DNA from: Saccharomonospora viridis DSM 43017
Lineage (GTDB): Bacteria > Actinomycetota > Actinomycetes > Mycobacteriales > Pseudonocardiaceae
DNA length: 64,000 bases
Direction: 5' to 3'
NCBI RefSeq assembly: GCF_000023865.1
Contig: NC_013159.1
Location: 1,762,001 to 1,826,000 of the forward strand
Below the pieces are notes generated by a model. That model did not search any database. It was not told where the DNA came from and saw nothing but the letters and a program-made list of their open reading frames with translations. The position numbers were made by a program, and so were the translations under genes. Shown here in pieces: positions 38,276 through 46,738 of this stretch; the stretch's first letter is position 1; every line of letters begins with the position of its first letter.

Positions 38276-38697
38276 GCCAAGATCTAACGTCGGAGGGGGC
38301 CACACCGTTCCCGAGACGTCCCTCCCACCAGTACGCGGCGGTCGGAGGACGTTGCCCGACCGGATCACATCACCCCAGCCGGCTTCACCGAACAAGCCAT
38401 GACAACCGCACGGTTTGTGAGCACAGACGCGTGAGGAGGAACGAATCCTCGGGCAAAGACGCAGCATCGAGGTGTGCGATCGTGACGGCTTGTCCGGTGA
38501 AGTCCGACCGATTGTTGGGCCGGGTTTCAGTATCGAGACGACGTGGTTCCAGCTGACATCCCAAAGTCTTTCGAGCGCAGCCGGTACTGCCCCCACGTGC
38601 CGGGGTGAAGGCGAGGGAGTTCGACACCTGGGCCGAGCACGAAAAACAGTCCCGGAACACCACGCGGTGTTCGGGGCTGTTTTTCGTCTCCGACGAC
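38276..38697. other. Intergenic region containing a bidirectional terminator
   Basis: About 420 bases between the kinase start and the lipoprotein stop. The right part holds the terminator at 38641-38684; the remainder should hold the kinase promoter. No gene recognised. Confidence 0.45.
38641..38684 (-). terminator. Bidirectional intrinsic terminator
   Basis: The stem GAACACC/GGTGTTC is extended by CCC/GGG after one G-G mismatch, with a 4-base loop. An A run (GAAAAAC, 38641-38647) precedes it and a T run (TGTTTTT, 38678-38684) follows, so it has a U tract in both directions. It lies 14 bases past the lipoprotein stop and is the most convincing terminator of the window outside CRISPR arrays. 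Confidence 0.75.
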
Positions 38698-39291
38698 TTA
38701 CTTCTCATCCGTGGGATAGGTCCACTCCCAGCCACGACCCCCGTAGTTGGTGAGAATCAACGTTCCCGACGCCTCCGGCACCACTACTTCGATCGTGCCT
38801 CGATACTTTTGGTTCATCCCGAACTGCATCGGCAGATACTCGTCGGGATCGGTGCACATCCCCGACGAGGCCGGGGAGGTCACCCCGTCAGAGCCCAGCT
38901 CGGCGAAATTGTATGGATTCAGCAGCAACGACATCGCGTCGTTTGCGTCTGCTTCAACGCCGGTGGCTACGCGAACGTGCAACAATAACGTGTGTCCCTT
39001 GTCCGGCTTGACGCCGTACTCGTGACATTCGGGGTCAACCTTGATCTCGTCGATCGCGAACACCGCTGACGAATCGCCACGTTCATGGATGAGACCCGCT
39101 TCTTCTTTCAACTTCTTCGGAATGTTCCCTCGCTCGTTTGTTTCCGGCTCGTCTTTGTCTTCTTGTGTCGTGGTTTCTGCGCTGGACTCCTCCGGCAACT
39201 CAGGGCGGCTACCGGCGCTGGCTTGATCCTCGGCGCACGCAGAGGTGGCAAGGAGCACGCAGAACAAGGCAGTGAGGGCGAGGCGTCGCAT
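38698..39291 (-). CDS. Secreted lipoprotein, DUF4352-like
   Basis: 197 aa. N-terminal lipoprotein signal MRRLALTALFCVLLATSACAED with Cys in the lipobox, an acidic Glu/Thr/Asp-rich linker (about residues 30-60), then a beta-rich domain (VFAIDEIKVDP, GHTLLLHVRV, MSLLLNPYNF) fitting DUF4352 or related Ig-like folds. ATG 39291 follows GGGAGA by 4 bases. Extracellular, function unknown. A strong terminator follows, so it is probably monocistronic. Confidence 0.78.
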   Translation of the reverse strand: MRRLALTALFCVLLATSACAEDQASAGSRPELPEESSAETTTQEDKDEPETNERGNIPKKLKEEAGLIHERGDSSAVFAIDEIKVDPECHEYGVKPDKGHTLLLHVRVATGVEADANDAMSLLLNPYNFAELGSDGVTSPASSGMCTDPDEYLPMQFGMNQKYRGTIEVVVPEASGTLILTNYGGRGWEWTYPTDEK

Positions 39292-39701
39292 CGGGTCTCC
39301 CATAGTTGTCGCATTGCGGCGTGGCGAGTTCATGAGTTTCGGGTTCCGGTCTTTCTGGAGATCTTCGGGGTGATCCCCGTCCATATCCGGTCCCGCCGGA
39401 GTCGTATTACGCGGATTGGCCAAATCGTTACCCGGCTTGCCACTCATTCGAGGGAGTATTCGACGGAAGTCCTGACATGGCCGAGTGAAGCGATCAGGAT
39501 GGGTGCCTTCACGTCCCCGGTGAGGAAGGAATCACTATGGGGGCTGGAAGGGAAAATCTCCCTTACTGTGGCGGCAGCGAACCAGGCATGCTCTCCACGC
39601 AGGTGGAGGTGGTTCGTTTCCATTGCAGCCGAGTGGGACTGCTGACGAACCCCCACTCCGCCTGCACACTGGACTCCTGGACAGCACAGGGGAGGCAGGA
39701 C
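39292..39701. promoter_or_regulatory. Divergent intergenic region with CRISPR-repeat-like element
   Basis: About 410 bases between a leftward lipoprotein gene and a rightward XRE regulator. Both promoters should be here. The notable item is the solitary CRISPR-like repeat at 39588-39616. Nothing else recognised. Confidence 0.45.
39588..39616 (+). repeat. Solitary CRISPR-repeat-like element A
   Basis: 26 of 29 positions match the arrays 1/2 repeat (with its trailing G); differences are at positions 1, 15 and 27. It is in crRNA orientation, about 86 bases before the XRE start codon, with no second repeat at 61 bases and without the CGCAGGTC leader anchor. The left arm CTCCACG and right arm still pair except for the position 15 change. 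Confidence 0.8.
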
Positions 39702-40877
39702 ATGCAGCACTTCGGAGCCAACCTCCGCCGTATCCGCACCGCACGAGGCAAGTCCCTCGACGTCGTCGCCGGGCTCGCGGGCATCAGCCCCAGCTACCTC
39801 TCCCGCATCGAACGTGGCGAACGCGCCCTTGATCGCCGATCGTTGATCGCCGCGCTCGCGCGTGCCCTCGACGTCACTCCCGCCGACATCGTCGGACCCG
39901 CTATACCCGTCACCGCCGACACCGGCGTCGCCGACGACCAGGTGGACGCTGTGCGCGCTGCTCTCCTTGCCGTGAGCGTCGGCATTCCCGGGGGAGACGT
40001 CGTATCGTGCGACGTCCTCCGGAGCCGCGCTCACATCCTCCTGAACGCGCAGCGCGATTGCGACTACCGGACAGTGGGGGAATCCCTGCCCCAGCTCATC
40101 CGTGACGTTCATGCGTCGATCCAGGCGGGAAGAGACGTTCGCGAGCTGCTCCGACTCGCGGTGATGCTGCACGTGCAGGGCACGGCCGCGTGGCTCGGTG
40201 ACATCGGCGGTCCCAGTGACCTGGCATGGATTGCGACCACTCTCGCCCGCGATGCCGCGCAGCGTGCCGAAGACCCCACCAGCATCGCGATCGCGAGCTT
40301 CGGGGTCGGCTTGGGATTGTTGGGCGAAGGGGCTTTCGAACTCGCCTCACACGTCATCACGGCAGCCGATCCCGGCACAGCATCTCCCGGCGGTCTCCAT
40401 CTCTCCGGCATGTTGGCGCTCGCTTACTCGCTCACCGCAGCAGCACAGGGCGACACCACCTCCGAGACGGCCGCACTGGACCACGCCACTGACCTCACAC
40501 AGCACGTCGACGGCGACTACGGATGGTTCGGGTTCGGGGCAGCGAACGTCAACCTGTGGCGCGCCTCGGCGGCACTGGAACGCGGAGATCACGCCACAGC
40601 CGCGTCCCTCACCGACCGCATCGAACCCGACTCGCTCCCCAACCCCACACGTCGAGTGGCCTACTACCTCGCCCGTGCCCGTGCCTGCGCACGCCTCCGG
40701 CACCGGCGTTCCGACGCCGTGGACGCCCTCCGCGCAGCCGAGAGAATCGCACCCGCGCGAGTCCACGGCTCACGAGTCGCGAGGGGCCTGGTGGTCGAGC
40801 TGAGCGAGCGAGCACGGGCGGACGTCGTCGGTGCTGAACTACGCGGCCTCGCCTCACGCGCCGGACTGGACCTGTAG
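39702..40877 (+). CDS. XRE-family transcriptional regulator with long C-terminal domain
   Basis: 391 aa. N-terminal Cro/C1-type helix-turn-helix (LRRIRTARGKSLDVVAGLAGISPSYLSRIERGER, residues about 5-40), followed by a roughly 300-residue helical, TPR-like C-terminal domain typical of actinobacterial XRE regulators. ATG 39702 follows GGGGAGG; the frame stays open upstream to 39537 through the CRISPR-like repeat. It is followed by the 72-aa Cys-motif protein, a pairing common in actinomycetes. Targets unknown; it is likely self-regulated from the divergent region. Confidence 0.85.
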   Translation: MQHFGANLRRIRTARGKSLDVVAGLAGISPSYLSRIERGERALDRRSLIAALARALDVTPADIVGPAIPVTADTGVADDQVDAVRAALLAVSVGIPGGDVVSCDVLRSRAHILLNAQRDCDYRTVGESLPQLIRDVHASIQAGRDVRELLRLAVMLHVQGTAAWLGDIGGPSDLAWIATTLARDAAQRAEDPTSIAIASFGVGLGLLGEGAFELASHVITAADPGTASPGGLHLSGMLALAYSLTAAAQGDTTSETAALDHATDLTQHVDGDYGWFGFGAANVNLWRASAALERGDHATAASLTDRIEPDSLPNPTRRVAYYLARARACARLRHRRSDAVDALRAAERIAPARVHGSRVARGLVVELSERARADVVGAELRGLASRAGLDL

Positions 40878-40951
40878 TCCGACCAGGTGATCAAACGGAG
40901 CCTTGCCACCATGGCAACGAAACCGCGGTCACGGACACGAAGGTCGGTTGT

Positions 40952-41170
40952 ATGACTGAACCCGCGTATCTCCTCGTTCGCCCGGTGCCCGGTGTCGTCC
41001 CGAACTCTCGGAGGGTCGTCCACCTCGTTCCCGCGCCGAATCCATACGGTGAGATTCCTCGGCGACTCACCGCCTTGTGCGGAGCTTCGTTCGTTCCCGG
41101 GATCGTTGATCGTCTCGACACCATCCGGGGAATGCCGTGCGAGACCTGTCTTGCGAGGACCCCGCGGTGA
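40952..41170 (+). CDS. Small Cys-motif protein next to XRE regulator
   Basis: 72 aa, reading LVRPVPGVVPNSRRVVHLVP and ending with LTALCGASF...GMPCETCLAR. The C and CxxC cysteines suggest a metal or redox site. Proteins of this pattern regularly follow XRE regulators in actinomycetes; the function is not established. ATG 40952 follows AAGG. Probably co-transcribed with the regulator. Confidence 0.65.
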   Translation: MTEPAYLLVRPVPGVVPNSRRVVHLVPAPNPYGEIPRRLTALCGASFVPGIVDRLDTIRGMPCETCLARTPR

Positions 41171-41215
41171 CCGGCAAGCACCACCTCGCCGCTCCCTCCG
41201 AACCCGGGATGGTGC

Positions 41216-41244
41216 GCGCTCTCTCCGCATGTGGAGGTGGGGCG
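41216..41244 (+). repeat. Solitary CRISPR-repeat-like element B
   Basis: 23 of 29 positions match the arrays 1/2 repeat, including an exact GTGGAGGTGG block. It has the same orientation as element A and lies 45 bases after the 72-aa gene. With element A it brackets the regulator pair. Weaker than A and could be chance. Confidence 0.45.
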
Positions 41245-41382
41245 GTCACGCTTGAAGGGTTTCGGAGTTTCATCCGGCATCACATCGCTTCGATACGGCA
41301 TTCGACTCGGCCGCCATGTCGTCCAGGCTTCCACCGGACAAGCCGTAGCGGTCGCTCGACCCCGATGCGGGCAGACGTGAAC

Positions 41383-41417
41383 GGGGCCGACAGGAACAAC
41401 CGAGTCCTGTCAGCCCC
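41383..41417. terminator. Strong stem-loop, probable terminator
   Basis: GGGGCCGACAGGA (41383-41395) pairs with TCCTGTCAGCCCC (41405-41417), with one C-A mismatch and a 9-base loop. No T run follows. It lies 42 bases beyond the stop of the leftward lipoprotein gene at 41460 and after the rightward XRE pair, so it may end both. Confidence 0.5.
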
Positions 41418-41459
41418 GTCCACCGAGCTGTCACACCGTGCGTGATCGCCGGTGTCGGC

Positions 41460-42578
41460 TCACTTCGCGATGGTGAGTTCCGCCTTGACGGGGTCCCACT
41501 TGTGGACCTTGGCGCCGCTTCCGGCGCCGACCTTGACCCGGGGTGTCACCACGACGGTCACGTGCTGGGTCGTGGCGGGGATCTGGAAGACCGCGTTGTC
41601 GTCGAAGGCGTTGACCAGACTGGAGGGGTCGTTGTCCGGTTGGACGGTCTTGCCGTTGTCGAGTTCGAGATGGACGGTCGATTCGTCGTCGTCCGCTCCG
41701 GAGATGTCCACCCAGTCCACCTCGACCGAGAGATACGTCTTCCCCGGCCCGGCCCAACCGTCACCGCCGTTGCCGCGATCGAGCCAAGGGGTGGCGAAGG
41801 CGTCGACGACCGAGCCGGCGATCCGTTCCGTGCCGCCGGCCCACCCGGTGAACGTCTCCTCGAATTCCTCGGCCTTGCCGATTTCCACCCGACGGTCGAC
41901 GACGTCGTAGATGTGCTCGACGTCGCTGTTGACGCGTTTCCCGTTGAGCAAGCTCAGGCTCTGGAACTTCCCGGCCGTCTCCACCTCCAGCACCGCGGCG
42001 TCCGGTGCGCTGTCCGCGGGCAGGCTGGCCACGATCGTGCCCCGCTGCATCGTGCCGTCCGCGGTGCTGAACACCTCGGCCACGTCGTTGCCGTTGATCA
42101 CCACCGAGGCCACGCTGTCCGGGATGTCGCCGCGCGGCTCCCATTGCGGGTCGTCGGAGGAGTACTCGACGGCGAAGAAAGCCTGCCCTTCTGCGGGATA
42201 GACCTCCTCGATCGGCTCACCCTCGTCGTTCACGGATGGTGCGTTACCGCCGAGGTCGGCGTAGACGTCCACATCCAGGGTGTCGAGGCGCGCGACCCCG
42301 GTGATCCGCAGATCGACCCCGGGTGCGAGCACTCGGGTGCGATCGGAGTCCTCGACTTTGTCGAACCGGGCGTCGAGTGACATGCTCGTCACACCCGCGA
42401 TGTCGGGTTCCGCGCGGAAAGCGTTCTCGTCGACCGACATCCGGAGGGTGTCCTCCCCGTCGCCGGCCGAAGCATGTCCATCGGTGTCCGACCCGCAGGC
42501 GGTCAATGCCAGTAACGCCACTGTTGCCACGCCTGCCAGGACACCGGGGCGTGGACGGCCCCTACGCATCGTTGTCAC
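41460..42578 (-). CDS. Putative secreted lipoprotein
   Basis: 372 aa with an N-terminal signal (VLAGVATVALLALTACGSD) whose lipobox LTAC supplies the lipidated Cys. The mature part is acidic, beta-rich, with no enzyme motif seen (for example TYLSVEVDWVDISGADDDES, TQHVTVVVTPRVKVGAG). Start GTG 42578 follows AAGGAG; ATG 42569 is possible. Likely surface exposed; function unknown. Confidence 0.72.
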   Translation of the reverse strand: MTTMRRGRPRPGVLAGVATVALLALTACGSDTDGHASAGDGEDTLRMSVDENAFRAEPDIAGVTSMSLDARFDKVEDSDRTRVLAPGVDLRITGVARLDTLDVDVYADLGGNAPSVNDEGEPIEEVYPAEGQAFFAVEYSSDDPQWEPRGDIPDSVASVVINGNDVAEVFSTADGTMQRGTIVASLPADSAPDAAVLEVETAGKFQSLSLLNGKRVNSDVEHIYDVVDRRVEIGKAEEFEETFTGWAGGTERIAGSVVDAFATPWLDRGNGGDGWAGPGKTYLSVEVDWVDISGADDDESTVHLELDNGKTVQPDNDPSSLVNAFDDNAVFQIPATTQHVTVVVTPRVKVGAGSGAKVHKWDPVKAELTIAK

Positions 42579-43481
42579 TTACTCCTTCGTTTCGCGGCGC
42601 GGGGAACGCAGCCGTCTGTTGGGGTGCGGGCGGCATGCCGCGCTGTTGTGGGCGCGATCGCCGGTTGCGGAGGAGTCGTGGTGGCGAAGCCTCCGAGCCC
42701 GTTCGACCGTGTGAGGCCGTGGTCAGCTTCGAGTGGTCTTAGCCGGCCGTTCCAGGTTGTCCGGATGGTATATCGCCGATTGGTGCTTTCCCGGCAGCGT
42801 GACTGGGTGGTGATCGTCCCGAGACACTCCGGCGAAAGTGTGGCACGGAAAGTGAGTGTCCGTGTTCTTACGGTGAGGTTTTTCCTGGTTCGGCCCTTCG
42901 TGCTGTGCTCGGCATCACGGTCCATGTGTCCATTGGGTACATGGGCGCGACGGTGTGATCGAACAACTTTCAAAAGGCAGGTGACCGCATGTCAGCAGCG
43001 GGGCGCGCGGTCTGCGGTGGTCGAGAAACACAGTGGTTCGTCGCTGGCCCAGCAGTCCTCGACGGGGAAGATCTGCGGTCTGCCGCCTTTTCATCGGTGG
43101 CCACCGGGTGTCGCCCCGCATCGGCCGGTGGAATCCGGAACGTGGTGAGCCTGGTTTCGGCGGTCGTTGTCAACCCCTTCTCAAGCGGTGACCATTGTGG
43201 ATTGAGGGGAAGCGCTCATCGCGAACGGGGTCTCGTTGCTCGGATATGGGAATCCATAAAGGACGAACCAGTTCTCTCGGGGAGTCACGGTGAAGAAGCC
43301 GTCGTCGTGCGGTGCCGCGGGAACCTGTCGGACCCCATGCCGAGCATCCTCGAAGCTCGATCGCGGTCGAGGGGAGGGGCGAGGTGGGGGCGGGATGGGA
43401 TCGCGGTTTCCGTTGCTTGCCCCGGTGAGGTGTTCGCCGAACAATCGGGCACGACACGTCAGTACGGAAAGCGGGCGGGAC
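42579..43481. other. Long gene-free divergent region
   Basis: About 900 bases between divergent genes. Several frames of 60-170 codons exist on both strands but show no signatures or ribosome sites and have Arg-rich, out-of-phase-looking products. I see no RNA gene. It may contain promoters and a degraded gene. Confidence 0.4.
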
Positions 43482-44627
43482 ATGGCGAAGACACCACGAG
43501 ATCGGGACGTTTCCGCGGGGACGACCGAAACGGCGGGCACCTCCTCCGGCGGGGTCGGTGGACCGTTGTCCGACCGGGCCAGGGCCCGGGACCTCGGCAT
43601 CGCTCCCGGAGACCTGCCCACGGGTGAGCACAACGGCATCACCGATGTCGCAGGGGTCCGGGTCGGACAGGTGACCCTGATCGAGGGGGAGGACGTGCGG
43701 ACCGGGGTGACGGCGATCGTCCCCCACCCGGGCAACGTCTATCAGGAGAAGGTCGCCGGTGGTGTGTTCGTCGGCAACGCGTTCGGGAAGCTGGCCGGCT
43801 CCACCCAGGTGTCCGAACTCGGCACGATCGAGACCCCGATCGTCCTCACGAACACGTTGAGCGTCGCGCGCGGTATCGACGGTGCCGTCACCTGGACGCT
43901 CGCCCAGCCGGGGAACGAGACGGTCACGTCGGTGAACGCGGTGGTCGGGGAGACGAACGACGGCGTGCTCAACGACATCCGAGGCCGACACGTCACCGAG
44001 GAACACGTGCTCGACGCGATCACCACCGCCACGGACGGTCCCGTCCAGGAGGGGACGGTCGGCGCGGGGACCGGCACCACCTGCTTCGGTTGGAAAGGCG
44101 GCATCGGCACGGCGTCCCGCGTCGTCGACGGCTACACCGTCGGTGTCCTCGTGCAGACGAACTACGGCGGCTCGCTGCGGGTCGACGGCGTTCCGATCGG
44201 GGAGGAACTCGAACCCCCCGACCGCGGCGCGGCCGAGACCTCGGGCGACGGTTCGTGCGTGTTCGTGGTCGCCACCGACGCCCCGCTGAGCCCGCGCAAC
44301 CTCGAACGACTGGGCGCCCGCGCGGTCTTCGCCATGGCGCGCACCGGCTCCACCTTCACCAACGGCAGCGGCGACTTCGCGATCGCCTTCTCCACGTCCC
44401 CCGATTCCCGGGAACGCCCCGGGACCACCGTCCAGGACGCGAAATCCCTGCCGAACGCGGGTGTCTCCCCGCTGTTTCGGGCCGTGCTCGACGCGGCCGA
44501 GGAGGCGATCTACAACTCGCTGTTCATGGCGACGACCGTCACCGGGCGGAACGGGACCACCCGACACGCGATCCCGCTCGAGCGGGTCCGGTCCCTCCTT
44601 CACCGATACGGCCGCATCCGCGCGTGA
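43482..44627 (+). CDS. P1-family peptidase (DmpA-type aminopeptidase/D-esterase)
   Basis: 381 aa, DmpA/S58 family of self-cleaving Ntn-hydrolases acting on N-terminal residues of small peptides. Family segments: DLGIAPGDLPTGEHNGITDV, VRVGQVTLIEG, VAGGVFVGNAFGKL, the GTGTTCFGWKGGIGTASR block, and GDGSCVFVVATDAPL, where S258 would become the new N-terminal nucleophile. ATG 43482 follows GGCGGGA. Cytoplasmic; substrate not predictable. It converges with the IclR gene, 96 bases away. Confidence 0.88.
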   Translation: MAKTPRDRDVSAGTTETAGTSSGGVGGPLSDRARARDLGIAPGDLPTGEHNGITDVAGVRVGQVTLIEGEDVRTGVTAIVPHPGNVYQEKVAGGVFVGNAFGKLAGSTQVSELGTIETPIVLTNTLSVARGIDGAVTWTLAQPGNETVTSVNAVVGETNDGVLNDIRGRHVTEEHVLDAITTATDGPVQEGTVGAGTGTTCFGWKGGIGTASRVVDGYTVGVLVQTNYGGSLRVDGVPIGEELEPPDRGAAETSGDGSCVFVVATDAPLSPRNLERLGARAVFAMARTGSTFTNGSGDFAIAFSTSPDSRERPGTTVQDAKSLPNAGVSPLFRAVLDAAEEAIYNSLFMATTVTGRNGTTRHAIPLERVRSLLHRYGRIRA

Positions 44628-44723
44628 GAGGAAGCCTCGGCCTCGCCGGTGCCGATCCGATGGGTCGGTGGTGCTGTGCGGTGGTCGGGGCAGCGCCTGT
44701 GGTGGGCGAGCCGCGTGTGTCGG

Positions 44724-45482
44724 TCACTCCGTGGCGGAGGCGCGGGTTTCCCACATGCGGCGTCGGCGGGTGAGCACGTCGACGAGCTCGTCCTTGCGCT
44801 CGGCGACCTCGGCGTGGCTTCCCATGATGCCGACGGCGGCGACGGTCTTGCCGTCCTCGACCACCGCGACGGAGACGCCGTCCGCCTCGGTGGAGACACC
44901 GGGGGCGACCACGAGGCCGTCCCGTTGGATGTCCGTGAGGTGCTTTAGGAACCGGTCGACGAGGTCGGCCTCGGTCGGTGGGAGGGCGTTGATCTGTGCC
45001 CAGAGGTCGCGCCTTTCCATGCCCGCCAGCAGGACCCAGCCGGTGGAGGTGCGGATGAGTGAGCGGGGTACGAACCCCTCGGCGAGATACGCGTAGCGCG
45101 GGTCGGACGAGGCGTAGTCCACGTAGTAGAGGTCGCTGCCGACGACGATCGCCAGTACCGCCGTCATCCCGGTCTCGTGGTGTAGGGCCTCCAGGTCCTC
45201 GTGCGTGACGCTGGTGACGGTGGGCCTGCCCGCGAGTCGCAGGAGCAGGAACGGGGCGGGGCCCAGGGTGTATCGGCGCTCCCGTTCGTCCAGGTAACCG
45301 GTGGCGACGAGGCCGTTGACCAGACCTTGGATGGAGCTCAGCGGCGCTTCGAGTTCGCGGGCGAACTCGGTCAGGGTGACCCCGTGCTGTGAGCGTGCGG
45401 CCAGTTCGAGGATGGTCGACATCCTGTCGATCATCCGATGTCGCGGCCTCGGGCGACCGTTCGGTACGGGCTGCGTCGACAC
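44724..45482 (-). CDS. IclR-family transcriptional regulator
   Basis: 252 aa. N-terminal winged helix (ILELAARSQHGVTLTEFARELEAPLSSIQGLVNGLV) and C-terminal effector domain (LEALHHETGMTAVLAIVVGSDLYYVDYASS, PRSLIRTSTGWVLLAG, GVSVAVVEDG). It is divergent from the CoA-transferase gene across 110 bases, so it most likely controls that operon. The effector is probably a substrate or CoA intermediate of the pathway (inference). Confidence 0.88.
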   Translation of the reverse strand: MSTQPVPNGRPRPRHRMIDRMSTILELAARSQHGVTLTEFARELEAPLSSIQGLVNGLVATGYLDERERRYTLGPAPFLLLRLAGRPTVTSVTHEDLEALHHETGMTAVLAIVVGSDLYYVDYASSDPRYAYLAEGFVPRSLIRTSTGWVLLAGMERRDLWAQINALPPTEADLVDRFLKHLTDIQRDGLVVAPGVSTEADGVSVAVVEDGKTVAAVGIMGSHAEVAERKDELVDVLTRRRRMWETRASATE

Positions 45483-45537
45483 GGCATCAACACTTTCTTG
45501 ATCGGTTACGGGCGAAACTCTACCCCAGCAAGGGTTG

Positions 45538-45547
45538 CGTAAATACG
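45538..45547. promoter_or_regulatory. Candidate IclR operator palindrome
   Basis: CGTA-AA-TACG, a perfect palindrome, sits in the 110-base divergent region between the IclR regulator and the CoA-transferase, about 45 bases before the latter's start. IclR proteins bind short palindromes in such regions; the assignment is a guess. Confidence 0.3.
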
Positions 45548-45592
45548 TAGAACGATGCCAGTATGCGTACCGCGTGAAGGGAGGGCGATGCT

Positions 45593-46738
45593 GTGCGGAT
45601 GCCCTTGGAAGGCGTCGTGGTCGCCGACTTCAGCCGAGTACTGGCGGGACCGCTGGCCTCGATGACGCTGGCCGACCTCGGCGCGACCGTGATCAAAGTC
45701 GAACGCCCCGGCTCCGGCGACGACACCCGCAGCTGGGGACCACCCTGGACGAGTAACTCCAGCTCGTACTTCGAATGCGCGAACCGATCGAAACGGTCCG
45801 TGGTCCTCGACCTCGACGACGAGGAGGACCGGGCACTGGCACGTGAACTCGCCCGGCGGGCAGACGTCCTGGTGGAGAACTTCCGCGAGGGGGCGCTCGC
45901 CCGACGGGGACTCGACTACGAGTCCGTGCGCGCCATCAACGAGGGCATCGTCTACTGCTCCATCAGCGGCTTCGGCCGCCGTGCGGGGGCGGCGATGGCC
46001 GGCTACGACTTCCTCGTCCAGGCGATGGGTGGGCTCATGAGCATCACCGGCACGGAGGACGGGGAGCCGATGAAGGTCGGTGTGGCGTTGGTGGACGTCC
46101 TCACCGCCAAGGACGCCACCATCGGCATCCTCGCCGCGCTCCAGGCGCGGGCCGTGACCGGGCGGGGACAGTTGGTCGAGGTGAACCTGCTGTCCAGTCT
46201 GCTCGGTTCGCTCGCCAACCAGGCCTCCGGCTACCTCGCCACAGGCCGGTCACCGCGCCGGATGGGCAACCGACACCCCTCGATCGCGCCGTACGAGACC
46301 CTGCGCTGCAAGGACGACGTGATCGCGCTGGCCTGCGGGAACGACCGACAGTTCCGCCTGCTCGCCGAGGTGGTGGGAGCGCCCGGTCTGGCGGACGACC
46401 AGCGGTTCGCGACCAACGAGGCCCGGGTGCGCCACCGGGACGAGTTGCGGGCCGCGCTCGAGCAGCGGCTGCGACAGGACACCGTCGACTCCTGGAGCAC
46501 GAAGCTGACCGACGTCGGAGTGCCCGCGGGCAAGGTCGGCGACATCGCCGACGGGATCCGACTGGCCGAATCGCTCGGCCTGGAACCCACGGTGCCGGTC
46601 GGTGACTCGGCGCCACCCCAGATCAGACACCCCATCAGCTATTCGGAGACACCGGTCGTCCACTACACGGCACCACCACGGCTGGGACAACACGACGACG
46701 AGATCCGCCGCTGGCTCACGGAGGAGAGGACACGATGA
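45593..46738 (+). CDS. CaiB/BaiF-family (family III) CoA-transferase
   Basis: 381 aa. Opening VVVADFSRVLAGPLASMTLADLGATVIKVERP, VLVENFREG, YCSISGFG and a Tyr-Asp FLVQAMGG region are class III CoA-transferase features; the usual catalytic Asp is expected near MKVGVALVDVLTAKDA. GTG 45593 follows GGAGGG. It overlaps the acyl-CoA dehydrogenase by 4 bases. Paired with a glutaryl-CoA-dehydrogenase-like enzyme it resembles the succinyl-CoA:glutarate CoA-transferase arrangement (inference). Confidence 0.88.
   Translation: MRMPLEGVVVADFSRVLAGPLASMTLADLGATVIKVERPGSGDDTRSWGPPWTSNSSSYFECANRSKRSVVLDLDDEEDRALARELARRADVLVENFREGALARRGLDYESVRAINEGIVYCSISGFGRRAGAAMAGYDFLVQAMGGLMSITGTEDGEPMKVGVALVDVLTAKDATIGILAALQARAVTGRGQLVEVNLLSSLLGSLANQASGYLATGRSPRRMGNRHPSIAPYETLRCKDDVIALACGNDRQFRLLAEVVGAPGLADDQRFATNEARVRHRDELRAALEQRLRQDTVDSWSTKLTDVGVPAGKVGDIADGIRLAESLGLEPTVPVGDSAPPQIRHPISYSETPVVHYTAPPRLGQHDDEIRRWLTEERTR

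Noticed and set aside
39479-39634. Eight-base GCCGAGTG match between the promoter region and the bases after orphan repeat A, considered as a CreA-like target
   Set aside because: The match is not at the seed end of the pseudo-spacer and eight bases are too few to support targeting.
43170-44603. 477-codon antisense frame opposite the DmpA-type peptidase
   Set aside because: No recognisable domain, and the sense strand encodes a complete known family.
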